NCBI RefSeq assembly: GCF_900112225.1
Contig: NZ_FOLD01000003.1
Span: 186,001 to 250,000 of the forward strand
Reading direction: 5' to 3'
DNA from: Massilia yuzhufengensis
GTDB taxonomy: Bacteria > Pseudomonadota > Gammaproteobacteria > Burkholderiales > Burkholderiaceae_D
Length of the DNA: 64,000 nucleotides
The position numbers were made by a program, and so were the translations under genes. The notes beneath the pieces are model-generated. The model was not told the origin of the DNA. It saw nothing but the letters and a program-made list of their open reading frames with translations, and ran no database searches. The stretch's first letter is position 1, and every line of letters starts with the position of its first letter. Positions 63,134 to 64,000 of the stretch are shown here, piece after piece.

Positions 63134-64000
63134 CATGGCCAGCTCGAGCGGACGGGAAGCGCTCACCCGCGGCGCGCGCATTGCCGGGGTGGTGTCCTGC
63201 CTGCCGCGCCAGGCGCTGGACAACGCCAGCTTCGCTGCCGGCTTCGGCGACAAGGCGGTCGAGGACGTGGTCAAGCTGATCGGCGTGCAGTCGCGCCGCC
63301 GCGCCGCGCCGGGCGACACCACGCGCGACCTGTGCCGCGACGCCGGCGCGCGCCTGCTGGCGGGCCTGGGCTGGACGCCGGAATCGGTGGACGCCATCGT
63401 CTTTGTGTCGCAGACGCCGGACTACCGCCTGCCGGCCACCGCCTGCGCCCTGCAGGCCGAACTGGGCGTGTCCCCGGCCTGCATCGCCTTCGACGTCAAC
63501 CTGGGCTGCTCGGGCTATCCCTATGGCCTGTGGCTGGCCATGACGATGGTGCAGGGCGGTGCGGCGCGGCGCGTGCTGCTGGCGGTGGGCGACACCATCA
63601 GCCGCATCGTCGACCCGCAGGACCGTGCCACCGCGCTGCTGTTCGGCGACGCCGGCACGGTGACGGCGATCGAAGCGGGCGGCCCGGCCGATGCCGCCCA
63701 CTTCATCCTCGGCACCGACGGGCGCGGCGCCGCCAACCTGATCGTGCCGCAGGGCGCATTCCGCGCGCCGGTGCCGGGCGGCGACGCGCGCCTCGATGGC
63801 CGCAAGCTCGACACCCTGTACATGGATGGCGGCGAGATCTTCAACTTCACGCTGCGCGCGGTGCCGCCGCTGGTGGCGCGCAGCTTCGAGCACGCGGACG
63901 CGCCGATGGAATCCTACGACGCCTTCCTGTTCCACCAGGCCAACCTGTTCATGCTCAAGCACCTCGCCAAGAAAGCCAGGCTGCCGCTCGAGAAAACCCC
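63134..64000 (+). CDS. Second KAS III-like 3-oxoacyl-ACP synthase, 3' end outside window
   Basis: 289 codons visible. It shows C125 in DVNLGCSGYPY and H267 in FLFHQANLF; the third catalytic Asn lies beyond the edge. The GTDGRG...LIV...G segment is shared with the upstream KAS III-like protein, so the two are tandem paralogues. It begins at the stop of the ACP gene. Confidence 0.85.

Overview
The window is high-GC and reads as a betaproteobacterium of the Oxalobacteraceae (Massilia/Telluria/Janthinobacterium type). The evidence is the housekeeping order scpB-rluB and rimP-nusA-infB-rbfA-truB, a VEITGS-type family of TonB-dependent receptors, and strong GC3 bias that creates long antisense shadow reading frames. 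No tRNA, rRNA, CRISPR array, IS element or prophage was seen. The assignment rests on gene content and recall, not on a database search.

Left third (1-17,200): three TonB-dependent receptors (one cut by the window edge), a Phe/Tyr-type attenuator in front of a DAHP synthase gene, a CHASE3-GAF-GGDEF diguanylate cyclase, a peptide-type ABC importer (two permeases plus a fused double ATPase, no binding protein), a DedA-rhodanese fusion, and a glucokinase gene preceded by three HexR-like palindromes.

Middle (17,500-29,750): scpB, a 23S rRNA pseudouridine synthase with long low-complexity tails, and the transcription/translation operon rimP-nusA-infB, which has a strong promoter and a terminator hairpin in its leader. 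Then come rbfA-truB, a small exported protein and typA/bipA. Two long inverted pairs of the same extragenic palindrome (REPIN-like) flank this block.

Right half (29,994-60,734): an almost complete flagellar gene set. flgB-flgL plus one extra gene run leftwards. flgA stands alone on the plus strand. A leftward run of about 13.6 kb reads fliE-F-G-H-I-J-D-S-T-K-L-A-motA-motB-flgM-flgN-glucosaminidase. A rightward operon reads fliM-N-P-Q-R-flhB-flhA. The order fliD-S-T-K-L-A-motA-motB matches the lafB-C-D-E-F-S-T-U block of lateral (Flag-2) systems. fliO, flhF, flhG, chemotaxis genes, a lafK-type regulator and flagellin are absent. FlgJ is split into a rod-binding protein and a separate glucosaminidase, and FliM lacks the usual N-terminal CheY-binding motif.

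Right edge (60,761-64,000): a VioA-like sugar aminotransferase, two tandem KAS III-like enzymes and a stand-alone acyl carrier protein follow flhA closely. This looks like the start of a pathway for an N-acylated amino sugar, possibly a flagellin or surface glycan. The last gene runs off the window.
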